Source: Acidobacteriaceae bacterium (lineage in GTDB: Bacteria; Acidobacteriota; Terriglobia; Terriglobales; Acidobacteriaceae). Taken from it: a stretch of 56,090 nt of DNA. Shown in pieces: positions 15,946 through 24,969 of the stretch. The notes under the pieces are model-generated. The model did no database searches. It worked only from the letters and a program-made list of their open reading frames with translations, and was not told where the DNA came from. Position 1 is the first letter of the stretch; each line of letters opens with the position of its first letter. Position numbers and translations under genes: made by a program. The DNA is taken from positions 1 to 56,090 of the forward strand of contig PLHW01000066.1 of assembly GCA_003139095.1 (NCBI GenBank), given 5' to 3'.

Positions 15946-17010
15946 TTGCGGACGATCATCGCACTTTTCGTCGTCGTGGTTTTGGCTGCGCTGGGCTTTG
16001 CCGCCTGGCAAATGTACGTGCCGTCCGCGCCTCCGCCGGGTCAGACCTTTGTCTTGCTGCGTTCCGGCTACTCCACCCGGCGTATTGCAGCTGAGCTGAA
16101 GAAGGCCGGCATCATTCGCAGCGAGCTTGCCTTTCGCCTCTGGCACGCGGCGCACGCCAAGCCCACGCTGAAGGCTGGCGAATATCTTTTCGAGCGCGCG
16201 GCCACGCTGCCCGAGGTCCACGACCGCATTGCGCGTGGCGACATCTACGTCCACGTGGTGACGATTCCCGAAGGCTTCACCATGTTCGACATCGCCAAGG
16301 CGATCGAGGACGCTGGCCTTGGGCGGGCAGCCGATTTTCTCCACCTCGCCGAAACCGACACGCAACTCATCTCCGACATTGCGCCCGGCGCCAAGTCGCT
16401 CGAAGGCTATCTGTTCCCTAACACCTACCGATTCACGCGGACCCAGAGTCTCGAGGAAATGGCAGCCGCCATGGTCCGGCAGTTCCGGCAGGTGGCGCAG
16501 CAGATTGGGTTGGCAGCGCAAAATTCCGCGAATCGAGCTGCCGCCGCCGTCGATCAGCCAAATGCCAGCCTCCCCGACGCCAGCAAGCCCGACGTCAACA
16601 AGGTTGTGATCCTGGCGTCGATTATTGAGAAAGAGACGGCAGCGCCGGAGGAGCGTCCGCTGGTGGCAAGCGTGTACTCGAACCGGCTGGCCTTAAACAT
16701 GGCTCTGGACGCCGATCCGAGCGTGATCTACGGCGAATTGCTGGCGGGCACATATCAGGGAAGCCTTCATCACGCCGATCTCACCATCAACTCGCCCTAC
16801 AACACCTACCGTTTTCCGGGCATGCCGCCGGGGCCCATCGGCAACCCGGGCCGGACCGCCCTGGAAGCCGCTCTGCATCCGGCCAGCACCAAGTTCCTTT
16901 ATTTTGTGAGCGATGGAAATGGGCATCATCGCTTCGCCGCCACCCTGGCGGAACAGGACCTCAATATCGCCGCCTACCGGCGCGCCCTCGGGTTGCACTC
17001 AAAGCAGTGA
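15946..17010 (+). CDS. mltG: endolytic murein transglycosylase MltG
   Basis: MltG cleaves nascent peptidoglycan strands at the inner membrane. The 354-residue protein has one N-terminal transmembrane segment (IIALFVVVVLAALGFAAWQM), a LysM-like domain, and the YceG catalytic domain. The catalytic glutamate is Glu228 in ASIIEKET; SVYSNRL, LDADPSVIYGE and NTYRFPGMPPGPIGNPG are family hallmarks. The start is a TTG at 15946 with a weak AGAG upstream. An alanine/asparagine-rich insert of about 25 residues (190-216) precedes the catalytic block. It overlaps or abuts the next lipoprotein gene. Confidence 0.92.
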   Translation: MRTIIALFVVVVLAALGFAAWQMYVPSAPPPGQTFVLLRSGYSTRRIAAELKKAGIIRSELAFRLWHAAHAKPTLKAGEYLFERAATLPEVHDRIARGDIYVHVVTIPEGFTMFDIAKAIEDAGLGRAADFLHLAETDTQLISDIAPGAKSLEGYLFPNTYRFTRTQSLEEMAAAMVRQFRQVAQQIGLAAQNSANRAAAAVDQPNASLPDASKPDVNKVVILASIIEKETAAPEERPLVASVYSNRLALNMALDADPSVIYGELLAGTYQGSLHHADLTINSPYNTYRFPGMPPGPIGNPGRTALEAALHPASTKFLYFVSDGNGHHRFAATLAEQDLNIAAYRRALGLHSKQ

Positions 17011-17075
17011 AACCTTCGCTGCCTTATACTAATCTGATCCTCATAAAGAATGGTTTACTTAGTGTCGAGATCGGA

Positions 17076-18023
17076 ATGCAACGTTCTCATTTGCGTCTAA
17101 TATTGTCATTGTGTCTGGCCGCCTCCAGTTTCCCTCTGAGCGGCTGCCTGTTCCGCACGCGGCCGCTTGATCGCCAGTTTTCCAATGCTCCGCTTAAGAC
17201 GGCAAGCCAAAAAGACTTGATCGACTATGTGAACGGGCAATCGGCTCGCATTCAGTCCCTTCAGGCCACGGTCGACATCGATGCCTCCGCCGCCGATCCC
17301 AAGAACGGCAGCGTGACCGATTACAAGGAGATCCGCGGCTACATCCTCGCCCGCAAGCCGGAGATGCTCCGAATGAAAGGCTTGATGCCGGTGGTGCGCA
17401 ATACCGCCTTTGACATGGTCAGTAACGGCCAGGATTTCAAACTGTGGATTCCGCCGCGAAACAAATTTGTGTTGGGAACGGATACGGAGGACAGCTACCT
17501 GCCGAATAAGCGCATGGAAAACATGCGTCCGCAGTACATCTACGACGCGCTCCTGCCGCCCCATGTCGGTCCGGACTGTCCCGCCCCCTCGTGCGAGATC
17601 GCCGTCCTCGAGAACGGGTACGAGACGGTTCTGGATTCGAGAAAACACCGGGTTGACCAGCCAGACTACGAACTGGCGGTAATCCGGGAAGGCAAGCAGG
17701 GCTGGTACCTGGCGCGGCGCATCGAGTTCAGCCGAACCGACCTGTTGCCCCACCGGCAGAGAATTTACGACCAGCAGGGAAACGTGGCGACCGATGCCCG
17801 CTATCTGAATTACAAGGTCTTCGACGGTACTCTATTTCCAACCACCATCGAAATCGAGCGGCCGCGGGAAGATTATGACCTTACGCTGAACATTCTGAAG
17901 CTCGAACTGAATAAGCAGCTCACCGACGAACAGTTTGTCCTGGAGCAGCCTGCCGGGGCCGAGGTGGTCCATTTGGGCGCAAAAAACGACGCCGTGCCAT
18001 CCACCAGCGCTTCCGGCAAGTAA
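17076..18023 (+). CDS. LolA/LolB-like outer membrane lipoprotein
   Basis: The 315-residue product has a lipoprotein signal ending in the lipobox LSGC, with Cys24 as the likely lipidated residue. The body is beta-rich and resembles DUF4292/LolB-type proteins that bind lipids (IQSLQATVDIDASA, GYILARKPEMLRMKGLMP, FDMVSNGQDFKLWIPPRNKF). I chose the ATG at 17076 because it gives a standard signal; an earlier GTG at 17007 overlaps the mltG stop. An ABC permease gene follows closely, so the pair may act in lipid or lipoprotein transport. Confidence 0.75.
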   Translation: MQRSHLRLILSLCLAASSFPLSGCLFRTRPLDRQFSNAPLKTASQKDLIDYVNGQSARIQSLQATVDIDASAADPKNGSVTDYKEIRGYILARKPEMLRMKGLMPVVRNTAFDMVSNGQDFKLWIPPRNKFVLGTDTEDSYLPNKRMENMRPQYIYDALLPPHVGPDCPAPSCEIAVLENGYETVLDSRKHRVDQPDYELAVIREGKQGWYLARRIEFSRTDLLPHRQRIYDQQGNVATDARYLNYKVFDGTLFPTTIEIERPREDYDLTLNILKLELNKQLTDEQFVLEQPAGAEVVHLGAKNDAVPSTSASGK

Positions 18024-18039
18024 CGGGCGCAAAAACGAC

Positions 18040-19146
18040 ATGATGAACCGTATGATTTTCGGGAACCTGGCGCACCGGCCCATCCGGTCGCTGATCAGCA
18101 TTGTGGCCGTTGCCCTTGAAGTCACGATGATCCTCTTGATCGTCGGCCTCTCGCTCGGCATGTTGCGGGACTCGCGCACTCGGACGGCCGGCATTGGCGC
18201 CGACGTGATTGTGCTGCCGCCGGGATCGTCTTTTATCGCGGGACTCACCGGCGCGCCCATGCCCATCAAAATCGGCGATGTGCTGGCAAAACTGCCCCAC
18301 GTCAAAAGCGTTGCGCCCGTCGTCACCCAGGTCACCACCGCCGGGACGCTCGAAATCATCGCCGGAATCGACCTGCCCACTTATGAAAGCATGTCCGGTC
18401 CCTTCAACTTTCTCGCGGGCGGGCCATTTCAAGCGCCGGACGATGTCATCGTCGACGACCTTTTCTCCCAGTCCAAGCACGCCAAGGTCGGGGATTCGAT
18501 CGAAATCCTCAACCGCCCCTTCCGCATCAGCGGCATCGTGGAACACGGCAAGGGCGGACGTAAGTTCATCCCAATCAGCACCTTGCAGGATCTGATCGGC
18601 GCCAAAGACAAAGCCACGATCTTCTACCTCAAGCTCGATGACCCGGCCAATGCCGAAGCCGTTGTCAAAGAAATTAAGGCGCTTCCCGGCATGGAGCGCT
18701 ACGTCGCCACCTCCATGGCGGGCTACCTCGCCATGATGACCACCAGCAACTATCCCGGCCTTTCGACCTTTATCGACGTGGTCGTGGGCATTTCTGTCGT
18801 CATCGGATTCATCGTGATTTTCCAGGCTATGTACACGGCGGTGATGGAGCGCACGCGCGAAATCGGCATACTGAAGGCGATGGGCGCCTCCAAGCTCTAC
18901 ATCGTGAACGTGGTTCTGCGGGAGACGATCACCCTTGCCTTGGGCGGTATCCTGCTGGGAGTCGTGGTCAGCCTGGTCACCCGGGCGGCCCTCGCCCACA
19001 AATTCCCGCTGCTGCAAGTGGTGGTCGATGGCGGATGGATCGTTCGCGCCGCCTTCATTGCCGTAGCCGGCGCGGTCGCCGGCGCCTTGTATCCGGCCTT
19101 CAAGGCGGCCCAAAAGGATCCCATCGACGCCTTGGCCTACGAATAG
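18040..19146 (+). CDS. MacB/FtsX-type ABC transporter permease
   Basis: The 368-residue inner membrane protein has the LolC/MacB/FtsX layout: one N-terminal helix (LISIVAVALEVTMILLIVGL), a large periplasmic domain (about 40-240), then three C-terminal helices including VVVGISVVIGFIVIFQAMYT and the conserved EIGILKAMGAS coupling segment. Start is the first of two ATGs at 18040. It follows the LolB-like lipoprotein by 16 nt and was probably co-transcribed with it. No ATPase gene is adjacent, which is unusual for this family. Confidence 0.87.
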   Translation: MMNRMIFGNLAHRPIRSLISIVAVALEVTMILLIVGLSLGMLRDSRTRTAGIGADVIVLPPGSSFIAGLTGAPMPIKIGDVLAKLPHVKSVAPVVTQVTTAGTLEIIAGIDLPTYESMSGPFNFLAGGPFQAPDDVIVDDLFSQSKHAKVGDSIEILNRPFRISGIVEHGKGGRKFIPISTLQDLIGAKDKATIFYLKLDDPANAEAVVKEIKALPGMERYVATSMAGYLAMMTTSNYPGLSTFIDVVVGISVVIGFIVIFQAMYTAVMERTREIGILKAMGASKLYIVNVVLRETITLALGGILLGVVVSLVTRAALAHKFPLLQVVVDGGWIVRAAFIAVAGAVAGALYPAFKAAQKDPIDALAYE

Positions 19147-19279
19147 GGGCGAATCGTGAAGGTGAGATTCGTTCTTTGTTCGCCGATTCCAGAGCCGCCG
19201 CGCGAGCCCGAAATTTTCCCTTGCAATTTTTTCTCGCAAATCTCCGGCGAATGCACGATACTGCCCCTGAAACTGCCCA

Positions 19280-19288
19280 TGCTATAAT
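19280..19288 (+). promoter_or_regulatory. extended -10 promoter for the acidic/basic repeat protein
   Basis: TGCTATAAT at 19280-19288 is a perfect extended -10 element; no good -35 box precedes it. It implies transcription from about 19295 and a leader of about 100 nt before the ATG at 19394, which has a strong AGGAGGAG site. Confidence 0.6.
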
Positions 19289-19393
19289 CGCGCCCCGTTA
19301 CGCAAAGCAGGGAGAGTTTCGCAGCCTGTAGTCCTATTTCCCTGGGCCTCGGCGCGCAGTTGCGCAAAGGGCCAAAAAATATCAGGAGGAGAT

Positions 19394-19798
19394 ATGCCTT
19401 TCGACGATCCGACTCTCTACGGTCGGGATGATGAAACCGATGAATTTGGCGACAGCAGCAGCTTTGGGGAATCGCTGGAAGAGGATTTCGATGAAGAGGA
19501 AGAGGAGGAAGAAGAACCCGCCATGCTGGACGAAGAGAACGAGGCGGAAGAGCCTCCCTCCGAACCCGAGCCCGTAGCGCCCTCTGGCGGCGGTGGCGGC
19601 GCGCCTCCGAAAAAAGCACCGGCCAAAAAACAGGCGCCGAAGAAACCGGCACCCAAAAAAGCCGCGAAAAAACCCGCTCCCAAGAAAGCGGCAAAAAAAC
19701 CTGCCGCCAAGAAACCAGCCAAGAAAAAAGCGGCCAAGAAAGCTGCGCCGAAAAAAGCCGCCAAAAAGAAAACGGCCAAGAAGAAGGGCCGCCGCTAA
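19394..19798 (+). CDS. bipartite acidic/lysine-rich histone H1-like protein
   Basis: The 134-residue protein is intrinsically disordered and has opposite charge at its two ends. Residues 1-60 are strongly acidic with a run of glutamates. After a glycine hinge, residues 72-134 are repeats of the KKPAPKKAAKK type that resemble histone H1 tails and the Hc1/AlgP group, so DNA or RNA binding is likely. AGGAGGAG lies directly before the ATG. The acidic arm could shield the basic arm or bind another basic protein. Function is inferred from composition only. Confidence 0.8.
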   Translation: MPFDDPTLYGRDDETDEFGDSSSFGESLEEDFDEEEEEEEEPAMLDEENEAEEPPSEPEPVAPSGGGGGAPPKKAPAKKQAPKKPAPKKAAKKPAPKKAAKKPAAKKPAKKKAAKKAAPKKAAKKKTAKKKGRR

Positions 19799-19981
19799 AT
19801 CTCAAGTGCGAGCACGACGAGCGGCAGCGCCACGCTGCCGCCGTCTTTCTTTTCTGTAAGCCAAACCCTCGGGCGAGACTGTCGCCGCTGCGACTTCCAC
19901 TTTTTCTCGGAGCTTGTTCTGCCGATTCGTTCCAAGTACTCACCGCGCTCCGGCTCTCGCCTCACGCAGATAACTTCCAGA

Positions 19982-21181
19982 TTGTTGGTCCTCGCGCCCC
20001 TCCTGTCTGCTTGCCCGGCCCATGCCCGCGATGTTCTTTGCCGGGAAGGCAACGCGAACTTCAACGCCGAGTTCCGCAATGGCGTCAAAGTGCACGTGGG
20101 TGCGAGCCGGAGCGGCGACTTCAAAATGCTCGCGACCAGGACCTGCGCTGCGAAGTTGCTCTGGGAAAAACAAGAGCTGCCGGTGACCACAGGCGCCTGG
20201 CAGGTTGACCTGGATGCATTTGCTGTCGATTTTGGAGATGGCAGACCAGCCGCCGCATTCGAAATCAAAAAATCAGACTCGGACTGCTGCTCGCAATACA
20301 AAATCTATGAACTCGCAAAACCGCCCCGCCTGGTCCGCACCATCACGGGCGGAGAATTCTACAGCGCATCCGATGTCGACTTGGATGGCCGCGTCGAAAT
20401 CTGGACCAACGATGCCGCCGCAGTGGACGGGTTCGAGAAGTTAACCCTTGGCGAACTAGACCCGCCCGGCATCGTCCTTCGCTTCGAACAGGGCAAATTG
20501 CTGGATGTGACTGCCGAGTTTCAGCCCCATTTCGATGACGAGATTGCCCGGATATCAAAGGAAATTTCAGCCGATGACCTGGTGGCGTTCAGAAGCAGCG
20601 ATGGAACATTAGCCGCATCCCCGACGGCGGCCACTGCGGAGAAATTGCACCGCTTGCGAGTGGTCAAAACCAAAGTTCTCGAAATCGTCTGGGCGTATTT
20701 GTACAGCGGCCGCGATCAGGATGCCTGGCATTCGCTCGAGCAAATGTGGCCGACTGCCGACGTCGACCGCATTCGCGCCGCCATCGTGAAGACTCGCCTC
20801 TCGGGCATGCACAACCAGGCTGACGGCACATCTGCCCGACCTTCACCGCAAAAGAAAAAGCAGGTGCGCATCTTCGACATGGACCGGAAGTCCGTGGCGG
20901 GCTTGCGATCTCAGGTGAATCCGCCGCAAGCCATCCTGCTTGAAATTCCACCTGACTTTCAAGTAGGCCAAGCGGCGCCGTCCCTGGCCCCGGCTCAACT
21001 CGTTCTCGATTTAGTTATCGATGCAGCGGGAAAGGTCAGATCGGTAGATCCGGCGCCCCAAACGACTCCTCCGACCCTCGAGCAAACCGCCTTGGCTCGA
21101 ACCTGGAAATTTATTCCCGCTCTCAGGGACGGTAAACCAGTTGCGAGCCGTCTGCGCATTACCGTGTCTGCAAAGCAGTAA
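19982..21181 (+). CDS. secreted protein with C-terminal TonB-like domain
   Basis: The 399-residue product begins with a hydrophobic export segment (LVLAPLLSACPAHA) that contains a possible lipobox LSAC. The middle region is unrecognised, with a DxDxDGRVEIW calcium-loop-like motif near residue 130. The C-terminal 80 residues resemble the TonB C-terminal fold (LDLVIDAAGKVRSVDP, then ALARTWKFIPALRDGKPV). The TTG at 19982 is the only usual start codon in frame, but the signal lacks its basic N-region and no ribosome-binding site is seen, so the true start may lie upstream. Confidence 0.6.
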   Translation: MLVLAPLLSACPAHARDVLCREGNANFNAEFRNGVKVHVGASRSGDFKMLATRTCAAKLLWEKQELPVTTGAWQVDLDAFAVDFGDGRPAAAFEIKKSDSDCCSQYKIYELAKPPRLVRTITGGEFYSASDVDLDGRVEIWTNDAAAVDGFEKLTLGELDPPGIVLRFEQGKLLDVTAEFQPHFDDEIARISKEISADDLVAFRSSDGTLAASPTAATAEKLHRLRVVKTKVLEIVWAYLYSGRDQDAWHSLEQMWPTADVDRIRAAIVKTRLSGMHNQADGTSARPSPQKKKQVRIFDMDRKSVAGLRSQVNPPQAILLEIPPDFQVGQAAPSLAPAQLVLDLVIDAAGKVRSVDPAPQTTPPTLEQTALARTWKFIPALRDGKPVASRLRITVSAKQ

Positions 21182-21233
21182 GCAGGGCCCCCGCGGTCGC
21201 GACTGCGTCCCTTAAGCGGAGCGGGCAGCTGTG
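21182..21233. other. short gap between convergent genes
   Basis: Nothing is seen in this short gap between the converging secreted-protein gene and the RidA gene. Confidence 0.4.
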
Positions 21234-21620
21234 TCACTCCGCAATGATCGCTTCCGCCTCGATCTCTACCAGCATTTCTGAGGACACCAATGCGCTAATG
21301 GCGAGCATGCTCGTTGTCGGCCGGATGTCGCGGAAAAATTCGCCGTGCGCTTTGCCAACTTTCTCCCAGTCCGCGATATTGGTTACGAACATCCGCGTGC
21401 GTACTACATCGTTCAGTGAAGCACCGGCGCGTTCCAGCGCGCTTGCAATGTTCCGCAGCGTCTGCATGGCTTGCGCGTAGGCGTCGCCCGCAATGATTTT
21501 CCCGTCTGGTCCCGTCGCCGTCGTGCCCGCGACGTGAACATGCGCTCCCACTCGCACCGCGCGAGAGTAACCGACTACCGGTTCCCATGGAGTACCACTG
21601 GAAATGTTGATTCGAGACAC
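21234..21620 (-). CDS. RidA family protein
   Basis: The 128-residue protein belongs to the YjgF/YER057c/UK114 family, whose members deaminate reactive enamine/imine intermediates from amino acid metabolism. [40 protein letters not shown] and [10 protein letters not shown] are typical. The conserved arginine of RidA proper lies in the VRTRMF segment. I chose the GTG at 21618-21620 because GGGAGGGG precedes it; a longer frame adds 15 residues without support. Confidence 0.85.
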   Translation of the reverse strand: MSRINISSGTPWEPVVGYSRAVRVGAHVHVAGTTATGPDGKIIAGDAYAQAMQTLRNIASALERAGASLNDVVRTRMFVTNIADWEKVGKAHGEFFRDIRPTTSMLAISALVSSEMLVEIEAEAIIAE

Positions 21621-21854
21621 CGCCCCTCCCTTTCGTCGCAATCGAAGGTGCTCGCGATTGGACACGATCCATTTTCCCGCTTGCTTTCCGGTCCAAACAA
21701 ATGAGCTATACAGATGATCCCCCGTCGGATGCCGACTCTTTTTCGAAACCCCGCAATTTTCATCAGCACCCGCCGGCGGTGAGTGCCAACGAACGCTACC
21801 CGAAACTCCCCGCCAGTTGCGGGGTTTCTAATGATCGAGTGGCACAATAGTGAC

Positions 21855-21883
21855 TTGCTCAAGATGCAAAACTACAGTATCTA
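21855..21883 (+). promoter_or_regulatory. possible sigma-70 promoter of the 21928 gene
   Basis: TTGCTC (21855-21860) and TATCTA (21878-21883) are 17 bp apart and lie 45 bp before the start of the following gene. Both boxes are only partly consensus. A CCCCGC/GCGGGG hairpin at 21808-21824 lies just upstream. Confidence 0.35.
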
Positions 21884-21927
21884 AACAACACAACCTCTGG
21901 GTCCGATGAATCCAAGAGGAGAGCCGA

Positions 21928-22497
21928 ATGGCAGTGGGGGACCATATGATTGAGGAAACGCATCCGTTGGAGCAGTTATTCGTGGAACTGGTTGGACGCC
22001 ATTACGCGCAGGAGATTGGCATTCGCGATCCGCAGATCATTGGCTATGTCGCGCATCTGCTCTCCGAGTTTTGCGACGCCGAGCAGTTGACGAAAATCCG
22101 CACCGCGTCCGGCCGCCCGCTCAACGATGTTGGCGAGATGCTTCTCGAATCCGATCCCATCTTTGGCCCGGCGCCCTCGTTCGACCGCGAGCGCCAGGTG
22201 CGCAAGCACATCGGCGATTACACGTTGTTCTTCGCAGGCATGTTCCCGGAGAGCATCAATCACCATCGCTTGCGCCGCCAGCGTCTGGAGAATTTCGTCG
22301 AGTGGGTGAAGGCCGGCAAAGAGAGCTACTACATCGTCTCCAAATTCGAGTACTTCGAATATGCCAAGGTCGCGCCCCTGTTCAGCCAGCTCTCGCAAAA
22401 ATTTGAAGATTGCGTCTACGGCCTGAATCTGGTCAAGAATGAACTCGAAGTAATGCAGCACCCCATCGTCCGCGGCAGCAACGAACTGATCATGTAA
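21928..22497 (+). CDS. conserved hypothetical soluble helical protein
   Basis: The 189-residue protein has no signal peptide or transmembrane segment and is predicted mostly helical. It is rich in Phe, Tyr, His and Glu (HIGDYTLFFAGMFPESINHH, then FEYFEYAKVAPLFSQLSQKF), and I do not recognise the family. AAGAGGAG precedes the ATG with good spacing, so it is expressed. A second Met at residue 7 is an alternative start. It ends before a large inverted repeat that separates it from the converging purN. Confidence 0.75.
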   Translation: MAVGDHMIEETHPLEQLFVELVGRHYAQEIGIRDPQIIGYVAHLLSEFCDAEQLTKIRTASGRPLNDVGEMLLESDPIFGPAPSFDRERQVRKHIGDYTLFFAGMFPESINHHRLRRQRLENFVEWVKAGKESYYIVSKFEYFEYAKVAPLFSQLSQKFEDCVYGLNLVKNELEVMQHPIVRGSNELIM

Positions 22498-22504
22498 AGC
22501 AAGT

Positions 22505-22650
22505 CAGAAGTTAGAATGCAGAAGCAAAGAGAACAGGTTTCAAAGTTTCAAAAGCTTCAAGGTTTCAACGCGTCGAGGGCCCATGAGGTCGACTCTGAAA
22601 CCTTGAAACCTTGAAACTTTGAAACCTGTTCCTTCTCACTTCTAACTTCT
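22505..22650. repeat. long inverted repeat between convergent genes
   Basis: A 21-bp perfect arm at 22531-22551 pairs with 22611-22631 (GAACAGGTTTCAAAGTTTCA and its complement), and an outer 10-bp arm AGAAGTTAGA (22506-22515) pairs with 22641-22650. Transcripts from both flanking genes would fold into a long stem and probably end here. The left edge CAGAAGTTAGAATGCAGAAG recurs exactly at 41540-41559, so this is a dispersed, MITE-like family. Confidence 0.8.
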
Positions 22651-23259
22651 CACCAGCCGCCGCCCCACAACCTCAAACTTCCCTTCCAGCACAATCCCAA
22701 TCGCCTCGCTATATGCCTTATGCTCCTGCTCCAGAATGCGCTCCGCCAGCGTATGCTCGTCGTCGGAATCGAGCACGGGAACGGTCTTCTGCACGATGAT
22801 GGCGCCGTGGTCAAGTTCTTCATCCACGAAGTGCACGGTGCAACCGCTGACCTTCACTCCATAGGCGAACGCCTGCTGTTGCGCCTCAAGTCCGGGAAAA
22901 GCCGGAAGCAGCGAAGGGTGGATGTTGAGGATGCGCTGTGGAAACTGCCTCACAAACCAGGGTGAGAGCAGCCGCATATAGCCGGCCAGGCAGATCAGAT
23001 CGACGTTGTGCTTTTTGAGTGCGGCAACAACTTCGCGGTCGTGCGCCTCGCGCTCTTTTCCCTTGGACGCACTCACCAGCGCGTTGAGTCCACGCTTGCG
23101 TGCGGTTTCCACGCCCGGCGCATCCGCTCGATTCGAAATCACAACCGCAATCCGCGCGCCCGGAATTCGCCCGGCATCAATGCTGTCCGCTATAGCAACA
23201 AAATTCGATCCGCGCCCGGAAAGAAGAATGCCAAGATTTTTCAACCCGTTGGGTTTCAC
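22642..23259 (-). CDS. purN: phosphoribosylglycinamide formyltransferase
   Basis: PurN formylates GAR with 10-formyl-tetrahydrofolate in the third step of purine synthesis. The 205-residue protein shows the GAR-binding LLSGRGSNF near residue 12 and the catalytic Asn-His in RILNIHPSLLPAFPG. The catalytic Asp is in FVDEELDHGAIIVQ. It follows purM on the same strand with 28 nt between them, an expected purine operon. The end of the gene overlaps the right arm of the inverted repeat at 22641-22650. Confidence 0.94.
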   Translation of the reverse strand: MKPNGLKNLGILLSGRGSNFVAIADSIDAGRIPGARIAVVISNRADAPGVETARKRGLNALVSASKGKEREAHDREVVAALKKHNVDLICLAGYMRLLSPWFVRQFPQRILNIHPSLLPAFPGLEAQQQAFAYGVKVSGCTVHFVDEELDHGAIIVQKTVPVLDSDDEHTLAERILEQEHKAYSEAIGIVLEGKFEVVGRRLVRS

Positions 23260-23287
23260 TTCTGCCTTCTGATTTATTACTTCCGAC

Positions 23288-24340
23288 TTAGCTGTAAATT
23301 ACTTTCCGCTCGCCCTTCACGATCCGCCCGACGCTGTAAAACTTCTCGCTGGCGCGCTCCAGCAGAGTTTGCGCCTTCTTGAATTTCTTCGCCGGAACCA
23401 CCACCAGCATTCCCAGCCCCATGTTGAAGGTGCGCAGCATCTCCTCCTTATCGACATTGCCGAGCCGCTGAAGATGCTCGAAAATCGGCGGTACGGGCCA
23501 GGTTCCATATTCGACGATCGCCGAGGTCCCTTTGGGCAGCACGCGTGGCAGGTTCTCCGTAATTCCGCCGCCCGTGATGTGCGCGAGCGCCGCGACACAA
23601 TCGCCGGCAATCATTTTGCGGATGATCGACCAGTAACTGCGATGCGTTCGCATGAGTTCGTTGCCGACTTTATTCTTGATCTCGCTAACGAACGTCTCCG
23701 GCGAATAGCCCGCTATCTCAAAGAGCAGTTTGCGCGCCAGCGAGTATCCGTTCGTGTGAAGACCGTTCGAGGGCAGGCCGAGGACGCAGTCGCCAATCTC
23801 CACGCTTTTACCGTTAATGATTTTTTCGCGCTCCACCACGCCCACAATAAAGCCCGCCAGGTCGTATTCGCCGTTCGGATAAAAGCCCGGCATCTCCGCC
23901 GTCTCGCCGCCAATCAGCGCGCAGCCATTGTGTTTGCAGGCCTCCGCCAAGCCGGCGATAATTTTTTCCGTCACCTCCGGCTCCAGTTTTCCGCTGGCGA
24001 GGTAGTCCATAAAAAATAGCGGCGCGGCGCCCTGCACCGCAATATCGTTCACGCAGTGATTCACCAAGTCCGCCCCGATCGTGTGGTGCATGTTCATTTC
24101 GAACGCAACCTTCAGCTTGGTGCCCACGCCATCCACGCTCGAAACCAGCACCGGGTCGAGATACTTTTTGTCCACCGAGTAGAGCCCGCCGAAGCCGCCG
24201 ATTTCGCTCAGCACGCCCTTGGTGAACGTCTTATGCGCAAGATACTTGATGCGCTGCTTGGTGCGGTTGGCCTGATCGATGTTGACGCCGGCGTCCGCGT
24301 AGGTGATGGGAGTGCTTGAGGAGTTGGGGTTTTGGGCCAC
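23288..24340 (-). CDS. purM: phosphoribosylformylglycinamidine cyclo-ligase
   Basis: PurM makes aminoimidazole ribotide from FGAM with ATP in the fifth purine step. The 350-residue protein has the PurM-type ATP-binding fold: ITYADAGVNID at the N-terminus, LVSSVDGVGTKLKVA, DLVNHCVNDIAVQGAAPLFF, LIGGETAEMPGFY and AHITGGGITENLPRVLP. Length is normal. It lies directly upstream of purN and is probably transcribed with it. Confidence 0.95.
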   Translation of the reverse strand: MAQNPNSSSTPITYADAGVNIDQANRTKQRIKYLAHKTFTKGVLSEIGGFGGLYSVDKKYLDPVLVSSVDGVGTKLKVAFEMNMHHTIGADLVNHCVNDIAVQGAAPLFFMDYLASGKLEPEVTEKIIAGLAEACKHNGCALIGGETAEMPGFYPNGEYDLAGFIVGVVEREKIINGKSVEIGDCVLGLPSNGLHTNGYSLARKLLFEIAGYSPETFVSEIKNKVGNELMRTHRSYWSIIRKMIAGDCVAALAHITGGGITENLPRVLPKGTSAIVEYGTWPVPPIFEHLQRLGNVDKEEMLRTFNMGLGMLVVVPAKKFKKAQTLLERASEKFYSVGRIVKGERKVIYS

Positions 24341-24573
24341 GTTTCAGTCCGCTATTTCCGGGTGGAGAATCTGGCGCGCCACGAACCGGGGAATCAACTT
24401 CAAGCGCACCAAATTTTAGCACGTTCTCCCGATCGGCTGGTTTTTTCGCGCCCGGCAGTGTGCGCGCGACCGCCGACTCGAGTGTCCGCGCGACACACAA
24501 AGGCGCCGCAAATAAAAAACCCAGCGGGGACTCGCCGGGAGTGAAGCAAAATCAAAACCTAAATCCAGCTTAC

Positions 24574-24789
24574 TTACTTCTTCATATCGTCTTTCTTCAT
24601 GCTGTCGTCCTTCTTCATCTCATCCTTCTTGGCCTTTTTCTCTTTTTTCTTCGCTGCTTTCTTTTCCTTTGCGTCGGCCTTTTTATCCATCGGCTTGTCC
24701 ATCTGGTCGCCGGACGCTTGCGCAAACGCAAACGACGACATTGAGATCGAAAGCGCGAGTGCGAATACGAGCGCTAATGCTTTTTTCAT
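24574..24789 (-). CDS. small secreted lysine/aspartate-rich protein
   Basis: The 71-residue precursor has a clear signal peptide (MKKALALVFALALSISMSSF, cut after FAFA) and a mature part made almost entirely of Lys, Asp, Glu, Met and Ala, with repeated MKKDD units at the end. GGAGG lies shortly before the ATG. Such low-complexity charged proteins could bind metals or polyanions outside the cytoplasm, but no function is known to me. Confidence 0.75.
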   Translation of the reverse strand: MKKALALVFALALSISMSSFAFAQASGDQMDKPMDKKADAKEKKAAKKKEKKAKKDEMKKDDSMKKDDMKK

Positions 24790-24969
24790 TTTGATTTCCT
24801 CCGTTTGATTCGTGCATGCACACGAGTTCCCGGGAGCTTGATTTGTGATTTACCTCACCCCGGGAAGCAAGGATTGTAGATCAAGCACGCTGCATTTTCC
24901 AAGCCGCGCAAAAAAAATCGTGCCCGCCGTCACAGACCCAAGCCCGGGCTCGCGTTACACTAACGCACC

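Noticed and set aside
17920-19239. 439-codon minus-strand frame across the ABC permease
   Set aside because: Antisense shadow of a gene with clear transmembrane pattern and motifs.
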